Below are positions 8,163 through 18,299 of a stretch of 64,000 bases of DNA, in pieces. A model generated the notes under the pieces. That model saw only the letters and a program-made list of their open reading frames with translations, was not told where the DNA came from and made no database searches. The stretch is taken from positions 372,001 through 436,000 of the forward strand of contig NZ_RQEY01000010.1 of assembly GCF_004770105.1 (NCBI RefSeq), read 5' to 3'. A program made the position numbers and the translations under genes. How positions within the stretch are numbered: the first letter of the stretch is position 1; each line of letters starts with the position of its first letter. This DNA is from Leptospira andrefontaineae. Lineage in GTDB: Bacteria > Spirochaetota > Leptospiria > Leptospirales > Leptospiraceae.

Positions 8163-8630
8163 CTACTCCAACATACTCCTAAGCATCCAAGCAGTTTTTT
8201 CATGGATCTCTAATCTTTGGGTAAGAAGGTCAGTAGTCACCTCATCTCCCCCTGAATCCGCAGAAGGAAGGATCGCTCTTGCAGTCCGTATCACTGCTTC
8301 ATGTCCTTCTACAAGATTTTTAAGCATATCTTCCGCTTTAGGAACTCCATCTTCTTCTTTTAAAGAAGTTAAAGAAGAGAATGCTTTATAGGTCCCTGGT
8401 GCCGGATAGCCAAGAGAACGAATTCTTTCCGCAACCAGATCCAAAGCATTCCAAAGTTCTGTGTATTGGGTCATAAACATCAAATGTAATGTATTAAATA
8501 AAGGTCCGGTTACGTTCCAATGATAGTTGTGAGTTTTTAAATATAAAAAATACGTATCAGCTAATAGTTTTTGCAGGCCTTGGTTAATAGCCTCTCTATC
8601 CTTCTCCGGGATTCCTATATTCGGTTTCAT
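8163..8630 (-). CDS. dps: Dps/ferritin-like DNA-protection protein
   Basis: A 155-residue Dps-family ferritin. The intersubunit ferroxidase ligands have the classical spacing: His37 (in HNYHWNV), His49, Asp64 and Glu68, matching the H-12-H-15-D-4-E arrangement of Dps proteins. Such dodecamers oxidise Fe(II) with hydrogen peroxide, store the iron, and often bind DNA in stress. A GGAGAT ribosome site sits just before the ATG at 8630. A perfect 9-1-9 inverted repeat of the PerR/Fur type lies 27 bases upstream of the start, strongly suggesting peroxide- or iron-responsive control. Monocistronic between terminators and a gene-free stretch. Confidence 0.94.
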   Translation of the reverse strand: MKPNIGIPEKDREAINQGLQKLLADTYFLYLKTHNYHWNVTGPLFNTLHLMFMTQYTELWNALDLVAERIRSLGYPAPGTYKAFSSLTSLKEEDGVPKAEDMLKNLVEGHEAVIRTARAILPSADSGGDEVTTDLLTQRLEIHEKTAWMLRSMLE

Positions 8631-8656
8631 ATTTATCTCCTTTTTTAGTTTAGTTT

Positions 8657-8675
8657 ATTTAGAATCATTCTAAAT
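8657..8675. promoter_or_regulatory. PerR/Fur-type operator upstream of dps
   Basis: ATTTAGAAT-C-ATTCTAAAT is a perfect 9-1-9 inverted repeat. Its core TTAGAATnATTCTAA has the 7-1-7 geometry of PerR boxes (TTATAATnATTATAA in Bacillus). It lies 27 bases upstream of the dps start codon, where it would overlap the promoter. Bases 8676-8890 beyond it contain nothing else I can recognise. Confidence 0.7.
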
Positions 8676-8895
8676 CTAAATCTTAGACAGTGGCAATCTA
8701 ATTTCTTTCGGAATAAAGATGATTTTTTCCAGATTTTGGCGAGAAAGAAAAACTAAAAAAGCAAGAATTGAAAATTCTGAGAAGAATCAAATAGTTGATT
8801 TAGGTTTATGTAGAAAAGTTAAGATATAAGTTTTTGCATTAAGACCCGGGGATTTCCAAGCCCTAATTTATATACTGGTCCGACTAGGCTAATTT

Positions 8896-9285
8896 TTATT
8901 TAGGAAAAAACCCAATTTCTTTGAAGTTACGACAATTCTCGCTTAACGTTAAAGTTCCGACGGAGTCAAGACGATTCAGATAGGAAAACTTTTCTATATC
9001 GGAAACACAATCATTCACCTTATCCTTATTATAATATTTCGAGTCATCCAAATCTAACAATACGGAAACCATCAACGCATTCTGAACGGATTTAGAAAAA
9101 ACCAGTCCGCTATAACCACCGTATTTCTTTTCGTAGTAGATCCCGTCTCCATTAAAAGCAGCATCTCGAATTTTCTCTCTTGCCTCGCCGCCAGTATACG
9201 AATCTTTCGTCAAACCAGTTGACTCTATAATATTACATGCAGCTAAGACAAAAAGAATATATAATATACTAATAAGCATTTTCAT
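8896..9285 (-). CDS. Small lipoprotein, TIGR04452-like
   Basis: A 129-residue lipoprotein with a short signal peptide and lipobox LAAC (Cys17). The mature part begins with 'STGLTKDSYTGGEAREKI', contains 'DDSKYYNKDKVNDCV', and carries two further Cys near the C-terminus. This pattern (STGLTKDS..G.EA..I.DAA, KYY.KDDVN.C) is what I remember of the Leptospira-specific TIGR04452 lipoproteins, which usually occur in several copies per genome and have unknown function. A GAGGAA ribosome site lies before the ATG. No operon partner; the next gene on this strand ends 600 bases away beyond dps. Confidence 0.75.
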   Translation of the reverse strand: MKMLISILYILFVLAACNIIESTGLTKDSYTGGEAREKIRDAAFNGDGIYYEKKYGGYSGLVFSKSVQNALMVSVLLDLDDSKYYNKDKVNDCVSDIEKFSYLNRLDSVGTLTLSENCRNFKEIGFFPK

Positions 9286-9325
9286 GAAGTGATTCCTCTC
9301 TTTCTTTATACCTTATCCGGGCATG

Positions 9326-9369
9326 AATAGCGGGCTTCAAGAGCCTATCCTTTAGGACAGGCTCTTATA
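9326..9369 (-). repeat. 44-base dispersed hairpin repeat, copy 1
   Basis: Read on the minus strand it is a hairpin (AGAGCCTGTCC, loop TAAA, GGATAGGCTCT) followed by TGAAGCCCGC. It matches 23756-23799 on the plus strand at all but about five positions. Here it contains the stop codon of the aminotransferase gene (9354-9352) and may also terminate transcription. Confidence 0.8.
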
Positions 9370-10473
9370 TTCCTTGATCGCGGCAAAAACTTCTTCCAGT
9401 TCGGAATCAGTCATGTAAGGAAATAAAGGAAAATTTAATATTGAATCGCAGATCTTTCCGGTCCTATGTTCTTTTCCGAATTTACCTACGATATAAGGTT
9501 TTGCGCCCGGTTGATCACTCATTGCTCCAGGGTAAATAACCGCAAAACCGATCCCCTTTGCTTTTAGGGCTTCTTGGATTTTTGGTCTTTCTGCGGGATC
9601 AAAAAGAGTTACGTTACAATATCCGTTTTCTTGAAAGTCTTTCGGAGGATGAATTACGTTCACTCCTAAACTTGGAAGAACTTGATAATACTTTTCAGCA
9701 GCCTTTCTGCGAGAAGCAATCCTTGCATCTAAATAAGGAATATTCAAATTTAAGAATGCAGCTTGTAGAGTATCCATTCTGGAATTCCAACCCACGTCTC
9801 CATAACCGTAATGTGAAGTTCTTCCGTGGTTTCCGAGCATTCTTACTTTATTTGCGAGTTCTTCATCGTTTGTGAAAACTGCTCCGCCGTCTCCTGCTCC
9901 ACCTAAAACTTTTGCTGGATAGAAAGAAGTAGTAGTGATCAATGCATCTTGGTAGATAGGTTTTCCCTTATATAAAACTCCGAAGGATTGAGCTCCATCT
10001 TCTAATAAGAAAACTCCTTTCTCTTTACAAAGTTTTCGGTAATCTTCTAACTTTGCACTTCCCCAACCGTAAAGGTGAACTATGATCGCAGCCTTCGGCT
10101 TTACTTCTTCAAGTGCTTTTTTGAATTCTTCGAAATCCATTTGTAGATCATCTGGATTTGTATCTACCGTAGCAGGGTCTGCACCTACGTTTACTACTGA
10201 TTCGAATGTTGCCCAGAAAGTAGAATCAGGAACTAATACCTTATCTCCTTTTCCTACACCCAAGGCTCTTAGCGCTAATTGAAGCGCATCTGTTCCATTC
10301 GCACATGCGATCGAATATTTGGTCCCGGCGGTTGTTGCCAGATTTTTTTCTAATAATGCGACTTCTTCTCCTCCGATGAAGGAGGCGTTCTTGCTGAGAG
10401 TTTTTACTTTATCTTCCCAAGCTTCTAGTAATCCCGGCTCGAATCTTTTAATATCTATGAAAGGTACGCCCAT
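9352..10473 (-). CDS. DegT/DnrJ/EryC1/StrS family aminotransferase
   Basis: A 373-residue PLP enzyme of the sugar-aminotransferase family; the PLP lysine is Lys188 in '[17 protein letters not shown]'. Other family features are '[15 protein letters not shown]' near the N-terminus, 'EDGAQSFG' and '[12 protein letters not shown]'-like text (here [14 protein letters not shown]). These enzymes usually transaminate nucleotide-linked keto sugars for surface polysaccharides. No other nucleotide-sugar gene is adjacent, so the substrate is open. I use the ATG at 10473 because GGAGGAGA lies 6 bases before it; the upstream extension lacks family similarity. It follows lon on the same strand by about 100 bases. 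Confidence 0.88.
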   Translation of the reverse strand: MGVPFIDIKRFEPGLLEAWEDKVKTLSKNASFIGGEEVALLEKNLATTAGTKYSIACANGTDALQLALRALGVGKGDKVLVPDSTFWATFESVVNVGADPATVDTNPDDLQMDFEEFKKALEEVKPKAAIIVHLYGWGSAKLEDYRKLCKEKGVFLLEDGAQSFGVLYKGKPIYQDALITTTSFYPAKVLGGAGDGGAVFTNDEELANKVRMLGNHGRTSHYGYGDVGWNSRMDTLQAAFLNLNIPYLDARIASRRKAAEKYYQVLPSLGVNVIHPPKDFQENGYCNVTLFDPAERPKIQEALKAKGIGFAVIYPGAMSDQPGAKPYIVGKFGKEHRTGKICDSILNFPLFPYMTDSELEEVFAAIKEYKSLS

Positions 10474-10569
10474 TATGGTCTCCTCCGAACAGGGTCGGAA
10501 ACGGGTCCTAAAAAGCAAATTATTTTGATCTACTTAAGGACCCGCCATAAACGGGCAAATATAGAAGAT

Positions 10570-13029
10570 TTACTTCTTCTTGCGAGCAGCAGCCTTCTTT
10601 TTGGGAGAGACTTTTGTCTTCTTAGCGATTGCAACCTGTTCCGTTTTAGGTTTTAAAATTCCATCGATCGTTTTAGGTTCGAATAAAATTTGAGCAACCT
10701 CTTCGAATCTAGTAACTGGAAAGAATTCCATTCCCTTCTTCACATAATCAGGTATTTCGTCTAACTGAGGTCGATTATCGGAAGGGAAAATGATCTTATG
10801 GACCCCGACTCTTTTTGCAGCCACGATCTTTTCTCTCAAGCCACCGATGGCTAAAACTTCTCCCGTCAAAGTTAATTCTCCAGTCATACCGAATCCAAGC
10901 TTGATCCTTTTATTTAACACCAAGGAAAGAATGGTGGTTGCCATTGTGATCCCCGCACTTGGTCCGTCTTTTGGAGTCGCGCCGTCAGGAACATGCAGGT
11001 GGATTGTTTTTTCGTTGAATAACTCTTCGTTACCTAATAAATTCTTAATATAGCTAAGAGCAATACTGGAAGATTCCTCCATTGATTTCCCTATCATTCC
11101 TGTCAGAAGTATTCCGCCTTTTCCTTTTACGAATACTGCCTCGATAAGTAATGTTGCACCTCCTACAGAAGTCCAAGCAAGCCCTAAAGCGGTTCCAGGA
11201 ACGGTAGGTTTAGTCATCCTATCATCCGTATATTTAGGAACTCCCAAAAGTTTTTCCACATCCTTAGGCTGAATGTGTTTCGGATACGATTCCCCTTTTA
11301 CGATCTGAAAAGCTAGTTTTCTTGCAAGTTTGTCGGATTGTTTTTCAAGACCTCTTACTCCAGATTCTCTGGAATAATGATCAATCAGAGATACAACAGA
11401 TTTTTTATCGATCTGGATCCCGTATGGTTCTATTCCGTTTTTCTCCAGAACCTTCTTCCATAAATGTTTATTAAAGATCTGGACCTTCTCATCCGTGATA
11501 TAACCGGAAAGACTGATCACTTCCATACGATCCAAGAGTATTCTACTGATAGAATCTAAAGTGTTTGCTGTCGCGATAAAGAATACAGAAGAAAGATCAA
11601 AAGGAAGATCTAAATAATGATCTCTAAAAGTTTTATTCTGTTCCGGATCTAGAACTTCCAAAAGAGCGGCCGCAGGATCACCTTGCATTCCGAGGCCAAG
11701 TTTATCTATCTCATCTAAAAGAATTACGGAATCTTTTTCTTTAGTAATTCTTAATGCAGTGATGATCTTACCAGGCATAGCACCAATATAAGTCCTACGG
11801 TGTCCTTTGATCTCTGCCTCATCTCTCATCCCACCTACGGAAAATCTAAAAAACTTTCTGCCCATTGCTTCCGCGATAGATTTAGCGATAGAAGTTTTTC
11901 CAACCCCAGGAGGTCCAACCAAAAGTAGAATGGAACCTTTTTCAGTCGGCTTTAACTTCTTCACGGCCAGAAATTCTAAGATTCTCTCTTTTACATCATC
12001 CAGTTTATAATGATCTCTATCTAAAGTTTTTCTGGCTTTTTCTAGATCTATTTCACGAGAAGGAGCAGCTTCCCAAGGAAGACTTTCCATGATGTCTAAA
12101 TAATTTCGGATAACATTATAATCTGCAGTATTTTGATCCGTGTAGAAGAACTTATCCATTTCACGTTCTACTTCTTCTATCACTTCCGGATCTGCCGGGA
12201 TACCCTTTAGTCTTTCTAAGAACTTTTCATACTTCTTTTCGTATTTACCTTCTTTCTGACCAAGTTCCGCCTGAATGGCTTTTAACTGTTCTCTTAAGAA
12301 AAACTGTCTCTGTTGTTTATCAATTTTGTCCTGGATATTTTCCTGGATCTCTCTTTGGAGACTGACTAGATCGATTTCCTTTTTCAGATAAAGCAGGACC
12401 TTTTCGATCCTATCTTTTAGATTTACGGATTCTATGACGGATTGATAATCTTCTTTTTCTATATTCAAAATACTGCATACAAAATCAGCCATCTTACCAG
12501 GCTCATTCACATTCAGCATTGTAAGTTTCATCTCTTCCGTAAAAAGAGGGTTATTCTGAGCGAGTTCCCTGGTCATAATTAGCAGGGTTCTCATCATAGC
12601 CTTGATCGTATTTTTAGAAGCACCCGGCTCTTCTTCGGGATAATGTACTTTTGCGATCAATAAAGGTTCTACGGAAGTAAAAGATTCCACCTTAAATCTG
12701 CGAACAGTGTTGATCAGTATATTTACCGCACCGTCAGGAAGATTTACCTTCTTCAAGATCTTAGCAACTACACCGAAATCGTAGATATTTTCTTCCGTCT
12801 TTTTTTCGTTCTCCTCATCCTTGAGAAGAACAAGCCCGATGAAAGAATTTCCTTTTAAGGCCTCATCTACAGCTTTTGCAAATTTTCCCCCTGGAACGAT
12901 CAGAGGAGTGATGATCCCGGGAAATACCGGTCTGGTTTTGATAGGCACTAAGAATAATTCGGGAGGAAGAATGGAGTCTACCGGTATGATACTTCCTTCA
13001 ACTTCGCCTATATCATCAAAAAGATCCAC
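10570..13029 (-). CDS. lon: ATP-dependent protease Lon
   Basis: An 819-residue LonA protease: N-terminal substrate-binding domain (about 24-220), coiled-coil middle, AAA+ module with Walker A GPPGVGKT near 370 and Walker B '[11 protein letters not shown]', and a C-terminal Ser-Lys protease domain with Ser691 (DGPSAGIT) and Lys734 (GGLREKI), 43 residues apart as in E. coli Lon. It degrades misfolded and regulatory proteins in the cytoplasm. The last 25 residues are an unusual Lys/Ala-rich tail ('[16 protein letters not shown]') beyond the normal family end. Start supported by a GAAGGTGA ribosome site 6-8 bases upstream. No heat-shock operator was recognised. Confidence 0.97.
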   Translation of the reverse strand: MDLFDDIGEVEGSIIPVDSILPPELFLVPIKTRPVFPGIITPLIVPGGKFAKAVDEALKGNSFIGLVLLKDEENEKKTEENIYDFGVVAKILKKVNLPDGAVNILINTVRRFKVESFTSVEPLLIAKVHYPEEEPGASKNTIKAMMRTLLIMTRELAQNNPLFTEEMKLTMLNVNEPGKMADFVCSILNIEKEDYQSVIESVNLKDRIEKVLLYLKKEIDLVSLQREIQENIQDKIDKQQRQFFLREQLKAIQAELGQKEGKYEKKYEKFLERLKGIPADPEVIEEVEREMDKFFYTDQNTADYNVIRNYLDIMESLPWEAAPSREIDLEKARKTLDRDHYKLDDVKERILEFLAVKKLKPTEKGSILLLVGPPGVGKTSIAKSIAEAMGRKFFRFSVGGMRDEAEIKGHRRTYIGAMPGKIITALRITKEKDSVILLDEIDKLGLGMQGDPAAALLEVLDPEQNKTFRDHYLDLPFDLSSVFFIATANTLDSISRILLDRMEVISLSGYITDEKVQIFNKHLWKKVLEKNGIEPYGIQIDKKSVVSLIDHYSRESGVRGLEKQSDKLARKLAFQIVKGESYPKHIQPKDVEKLLGVPKYTDDRMTKPTVPGTALGLAWTSVGGATLLIEAVFVKGKGGILLTGMIGKSMEESSSIALSYIKNLLGNEELFNEKTIHLHVPDGATPKDGPSAGITMATTILSLVLNKRIKLGFGMTGELTLTGEVLAIGGLREKIVAAKRVGVHKIIFPSDNRPQLDEIPDYVKKGMEFFPVTRFEEVAQILFEPKTIDGILKPKTEQVAIAKKTKVSPKKKAAARKKK

Positions 13030-13198
13030 GTTTCACCTTCGATTTAAAAAATAATCGGACCGATTCCAGTTTCTGGGCTCGCTCCTAGTACTCAAATCTT
13101 TCTTTTTCTTCGACAAGGAAAAGGGCTTGAATCTTTAAGGAATTACGTCAGTCTAAATATGAAATATAAAAACATTTCGACTGTTTTCTATAACTGGG

Positions 13199-14644
13199 AT
13201 GAAACGAATGCAGGCTAAAAACCTATCTCTCTTATTTTTGATTCTGATGCTATTTTTTATCGGATGTAAAAAAGATGAACCGGACAATACAAAAGCTCTC
13301 ACAGGAGCAGTTTTAGCAGAAGTTCTTTATAATCCTTACGAAAGGATCACCCCTCCCACAGAGGATACTATCATAATCCCGAATACTAATGCCAGCTACC
13401 AAAGCCCGGGGAGATCGTATTCCCCAAAATGTTTCGGAAATGAAGGAAACACTAAGTTCTATTTCTTCCGAAAATCTGTTTCTGCGAATAATAAAAAATT
13501 GCTCATCAACTTTATGGGAGGAGGAGCTTGTTGGGATAATGCGAACTGTTTCGGAAAGAATACCACTACATTTTTCAATTTCTTAAACGCCGTGCCTGAC
13601 CTATTTATCAAGGTCGCTTTCAAGGGGATCTTGGATGCGGAAAATTCCTCTAATCCATTAAAAAATTATGATGTTCTTTTTATTCCGTATTGCACAGGAG
13701 ATCTTCATATAGGCTCCAGAGATGTACCCGATTATGACGATCCTTATGTTTCATCCGATCCTGTTGTTTATAGTCATAGAGGACATGATAATGTTCTTTC
13801 AGTCTTAAAATATATCCAATCGAATTATACTCAAGTCACAGACGTAGTGGTCGCAGGACAAAGCGCCGGGGGTTACGGAGCAGTATTAAATTATCCTCAT
13901 ATTCGTGCAGTATTCTCCGATAGCACAAAATTCCCAAGCTTCAACAAGATGAGTTTAGTAGCGGATGCTTCTAACGGAGCCGTAATTGATGGATTTTTTT
14001 CCGGCATAGTAAATACCCAATGGGGAAGCGGACCGAATATCCCGGACTGGGTAGTAGGTTCCAACTATTTGACAACCGGAACTCCTTCTATCCAAGATTA
14101 TATCGGTAAGATCGCAGATGCGTATCAGGATGATGTCATAGGACAATATACTGCGGCATTCGATTCCACTCAAAGATGGTTCTTCAATGTAATGGGCATC
14201 ATTGACTCAGAATCTCCTTCTTATTCGGATTCCAGTTCTTATTTCGGACCTGGAGATGCTCGGGATGTGCCGGACCTTCCAGATAACGGTTCGAATACCC
14301 CTTCCAATTGTAACTGGGCAATCAACGCAAATAATGCGATGAATAATACTGTAGGTTCTAAATATTATTTCTACAGAGCTCCTGGAGATATTCATACAAT
14401 CACTATGAGTGATACAATGTATGAGCTTGTAAGCAATGGTGTAAATTTTAACACATGGCTGAAATCTATAGTTTCGAATGTAGGAACTCCTACGGATGTA
14501 GATTGTTCTCTAGGTTCAGGCTCGCATCCATGCACTGATAAAAATTTTGGGGCTAATTCTTTAAACAATACGCTAGGCAGAGCGACCTCTCAGGACTCAT
14601 TTGACGCAAATAAAGATCTTTATGAGACCTGCTTCGGTCCTTGA
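13199..14644 (+). CDS. Pectinacetylesterase-family lipoprotein hydrolase (copy 1)
   Basis: A 481-residue lipoprotein (lipobox FIGC, Cys23) with the alpha/beta-hydrolase core of the pectinacetylesterase/Notum family: oxyanion segment 'FMGGGACWDNANCF', the 'IPYCTGDLHIGS' motif, nucleophile Ser222 in GQSAGGYGA, and a late His in 'GDIHTIT'. The mature enzyme would be outside the inner membrane and could remove acetyl or acyl esters from a polysaccharide or lipid. Family members include carboxylesterases of varied substrate, so pectin is not implied. A paralogue follows 64 bases later on the same strand, indicating a tandem duplication. Confidence 0.8.
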   Translation: MKRMQAKNLSLLFLILMLFFIGCKKDEPDNTKALTGAVLAEVLYNPYERITPPTEDTIIIPNTNASYQSPGRSYSPKCFGNEGNTKFYFFRKSVSANNKKLLINFMGGGACWDNANCFGKNTTTFFNFLNAVPDLFIKVAFKGILDAENSSNPLKNYDVLFIPYCTGDLHIGSRDVPDYDDPYVSSDPVVYSHRGHDNVLSVLKYIQSNYTQVTDVVVAGQSAGGYGAVLNYPHIRAVFSDSTKFPSFNKMSLVADASNGAVIDGFFSGIVNTQWGSGPNIPDWVVGSNYLTTGTPSIQDYIGKIADAYQDDVIGQYTAAFDSTQRWFFNVMGIIDSESPSYSDSSSYFGPGDARDVPDLPDNGSNTPSNCNWAINANNAMNNTVGSKYYFYRAPGDIHTITMSDTMYELVSNGVNFNTWLKSIVSNVGTPTDVDCSLGSGSHPCTDKNFGANSLNNTLGRATSQDSFDANKDLYETCFGP

Positions 14645-14708
14645 CATTCTATAAAGCGGGAATAAAATAGAGCTGATATCTTCCTTTTCAGGGCGGTATC
14701 AGGCTTTT

Positions 14709-16229
<1,521 letters not shown>

Positions 16230-16233
16230 AATA

Positions 16234-16791
16234 TCAGAAGGAGGAAATTCCTTCCTTAAAACTTATTCCGGATTGATTTAAAATTTCCTCATATAGATCT
16301 TTTGTTTCCTGGTCGAAACAAACAAAGATCAACTTTCTAGGAAATTGGCCCTTATGCTCCAAAATAGTTCTGATAGCAATCGGAGCAGCCAATTCTTTCG
16401 GATACGCATAAATTCCTGTGCTGATACTAGGGACTGCGATCGACTCAAACCCACGATCCGAGGACAGTTGCAGAATATTTTTATAACACGTTTCTAAAAG
16501 GGAAGCCTCCTGATAATCGCCACCTTTCCAGACTGGACCTACTGCATGGATCACATATTTGGCAGAAAGTTGTCCTCCTGAAGTAAGAACACATTGTCCC
16601 GTAGGAAGACCATTCGGATATTTTTTGATCTTTAATATCCTACATTCTTCCATGATTTTTGGTCCGCCCACCCTATGAATGGCACCGTCCACCCCGCCTC
16701 CTCCCGATAAGGAAGAATTGGCAGCATTTACCACTGCATCCGTTTGAATGGAGGTGATATCGCCTTTCCAAACAAAAATTTCCATCGCCAT
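16234..16791 (-). CDS. Macrodomain protein (O-acetyl-ADP-ribose deacetylase-like)
   Basis: A 185-residue single-domain MacroD-type protein. Motifs: 'GDITSIQTDAVVNAANSSL' with the ADP-ribose-binding Asp/Asn, the glycine-rich 'GGGGVDGAIH' loop, 'AVGPVW' and the 'SISTGIYAYP' phosphate loop. Members remove ADP-ribose from proteins or hydrolyse O-acetyl-ADP-ribose. No ADP-ribosyltransferase or sirtuin is adjacent in the window. Start MAMEIF at 16791; the third codon is an alternative ATG. It converges with the esterase pair, 4 bases apart. Confidence 0.92.
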   Translation of the reverse strand: MAMEIFVWKGDITSIQTDAVVNAANSSLSGGGGVDGAIHRVGGPKIMEECRILKIKKYPNGLPTGQCVLTSGGQLSAKYVIHAVGPVWKGGDYQEASLLETCYKNILQLSSDRGFESIAVPSISTGIYAYPKELAAPIAIRTILEHKGQFPRKLIFVCFDQETKDLYEEILNQSGISFKEGISSF

Positions 16792-17177
16792 TTAAAGAGA
16801 CTAAAAACAGACCCCTTGCAAGTAGAATTTATATTTTATTTTTATAATTCGTTTAATAATACATAAAGCGTAGTAGCTGTTTGGCGGAAAATTAAGGTCT
16901 ATACGAGGTTTGGAAGAAGTTTAGAATAAAATAATGGTTATTTTATAAAAGAATGGGGACGTGTGGGCGGCTTGGCGAAGCTTCGGTGACACAGATGCAT
17001 TCTCGAGCATGGGCGCAAGTTCGCATATGCAAGCCGACTTTTCGTCACGCTTGACGGCTATAGTAGTTCTTTCACTTACCCTGCCTAGTCTAAATTGTTG
17101 CCAAATGTTCTAAAACAAATACCTTGGGTTGGAACTCCTACAAATATATATAGAGTCCGAACTAGAGGGAATTACAA
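16792..17177. other. Gene-free interval with a GC-rich, palindrome-rich patch
   Basis: 386 bases without a credible gene. The first 170 bases are AT-rich. Bases about 16960-17095 are more GC-rich than the surroundings and dense in short palindromes (GAAGCTTC, CTCGAG, GCATATGC), without an open frame. It ends with a short motif shared by other intergenic regions (17128-17145) and the ribosome site of the methyltransferase gene. Confidence 0.5.
17128..17145 (+). repeat. Short intergenic motif GTTGGAACTCCTACAAAT (copy 1)
   Basis: Imperfect dyad TTGGAACTCCTACAA also found, in the same or reverse form, at 32877-32895 and 51280-51297. All three are intergenic. Confidence 0.55.
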
Positions 17178-17807
17178 ATGGAAAGAGACTTTTGGTTAAG
17201 TAGATGGAAAGAAAATAATATTCCTTTCCACGAAAGTGAGGCAAACCCGCTTCTTCTTAAATATTTCAAAGAACTTTCTATACCGAAAGATAGCCGCATT
17301 TTTATCCCTTTATGTGGAAAAACTTTAGATATAGCCTGGTTTCTTTCTAAAGGGTATAGAGTCGCCGGTGCAGAACTCGCCGAAATGGCGATCCAGCAGT
17401 TGTTTCAAGAATTAGGCGTAGAACCTAAAATTTCCGAAGAAGGTAAACTCACTCTATACAGTGCAAACGGTATAGATATCTTCGTAGGAGATATATTCGA
17501 TTTATCTAAAGAGGTCTTAGGCCCAGTGGATGCTGTCTACGATAGAGCAGCTTTCGTGGCTCTTCCGCAAGAAACCCGTATTCGTTATTCTTCACATTTA
17601 ACTCAAATTACAAATGACGCTCCTCAACTTCTGATCACATTTGAGTATGACCAAACTAAAATGGCAGGTCCTCCTTTTTCTATTTCAACGGAAGAAGTTA
17701 ATTTACATTATAAAAGCACTTTTACTTTAAAGAATCTTGCAAGTCAGGAAATGGTAGGTGGACTGAAAGGACATTCTGCAAAAGAGAATGTTTGGAAATT
17801 ATCTTAA
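17178..17807 (+). CDS. Thiopurine S-methyltransferase-like SAM methyltransferase
   Basis: A 209-residue class I methyltransferase of the TPMT family. The opening 'FWLSRWKENNIPFHES' is typical (W..RW....I.FH), followed by the SAM motif 'IFIPLCGKTLDIAWFLSKGY' and 'VDAVYDRAAFVALP'. Bacterial TPMTs methylate thiols and reduced chalcogens such as selenite or tellurite derivatives; the physiological substrate here is unknown. A GAGGGA ribosome site precedes the ATG. It appears monocistronic; the next gene is convergent. Confidence 0.9.
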   Translation: MERDFWLSRWKENNIPFHESEANPLLLKYFKELSIPKDSRIFIPLCGKTLDIAWFLSKGYRVAGAELAEMAIQQLFQELGVEPKISEEGKLTLYSANGIDIFVGDIFDLSKEVLGPVDAVYDRAAFVALPQETRIRYSSHLTQITNDAPQLLITFEYDQTKMAGPPFSISTEEVNLHYKSTFTLKNLASQEMVGGLKGHSAKENVWKLS

Positions 17808-17862
17808 GGAAAGAAGATAAAAGCCCGCATATTAATACAAGCGAGCATCTTAAAAATTATTC

Positions 17863-18258
17863 TTATTGGATTTCTTTTCGTCTAGATTGAGCGATTGCAA
17901 GAATGATAGGAAGTAATATCTCAGGAGTTAAATAACCGATCCAAACTGCGGGAGGTTCAGGCAATCCGACAATAGAGATAGATAGTATTCTTCCAAGCGC
18001 AGCTATGAATATTCCTAAAGCAATTAGATAGACTATAGTTCTTTGCACACGAATCGTATAAGCTGCCCAAAAACAAATCAATCCCATCGATAAATAGATC
18101 CCGGCCATGAATCTATGTATATTATCCAACCTGGGGCTAACTGTAGGTTCCCCCAAATACATCTGTAAACTTCCGCCAAAAATTGCGATGGCTGCTGCTA
18201 AAAACAAACAGACTTGGACTATACGAGTGCTAATTGATACGGATTGATTTGTTTGCAT
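17863..18258 (-). CDS. DUF4345-like membrane protein
   Basis: About 131 residues with four predicted transmembrane helices (roughly 10-28, 48-66, 74-94, 105-125). The layout and the segments 'LDNIHRFMAGIYLSMGL' and 'RILSISIVGLPEP' match DUF4345 membrane proteins, whose function is unknown. I use the ATG at 18258; a GTG three codons earlier is possible. A perfect 8-base inverted repeat ends 13 bases upstream of the ATG and could control it or terminate the gene upstream. Confidence 0.75.
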   Translation of the reverse strand: MQTNQSVSISTRIVQVCLFLAAAIAIFGGSLQMYLGEPTVSPRLDNIHRFMAGIYLSMGLICFWAAYTIRVQRTIVYLIALGIFIAALGRILSISIVGLPEPPAVWIGYLTPEILLPIILAIAQSRRKEIQ

Positions 18259-18270
18259 AATTCTCACAAT

Positions 18271-18292
18271 CGGATCGAAAAATCTCGATCCG
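18271..18292. promoter_or_regulatory. Perfect inverted repeat CGGATCGA-6-TCGATCCG
   Basis: 8-base arms with a 6-base loop, located in the 41 bases between the 499-residue protein gene and the DUF4345 gene, both on the minus strand. It lacks a T tract, so an operator or mRNA-processing hairpin is as likely as a terminator. Confidence 0.45.
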
Positions 18293-18299
18293 TAAAGTG

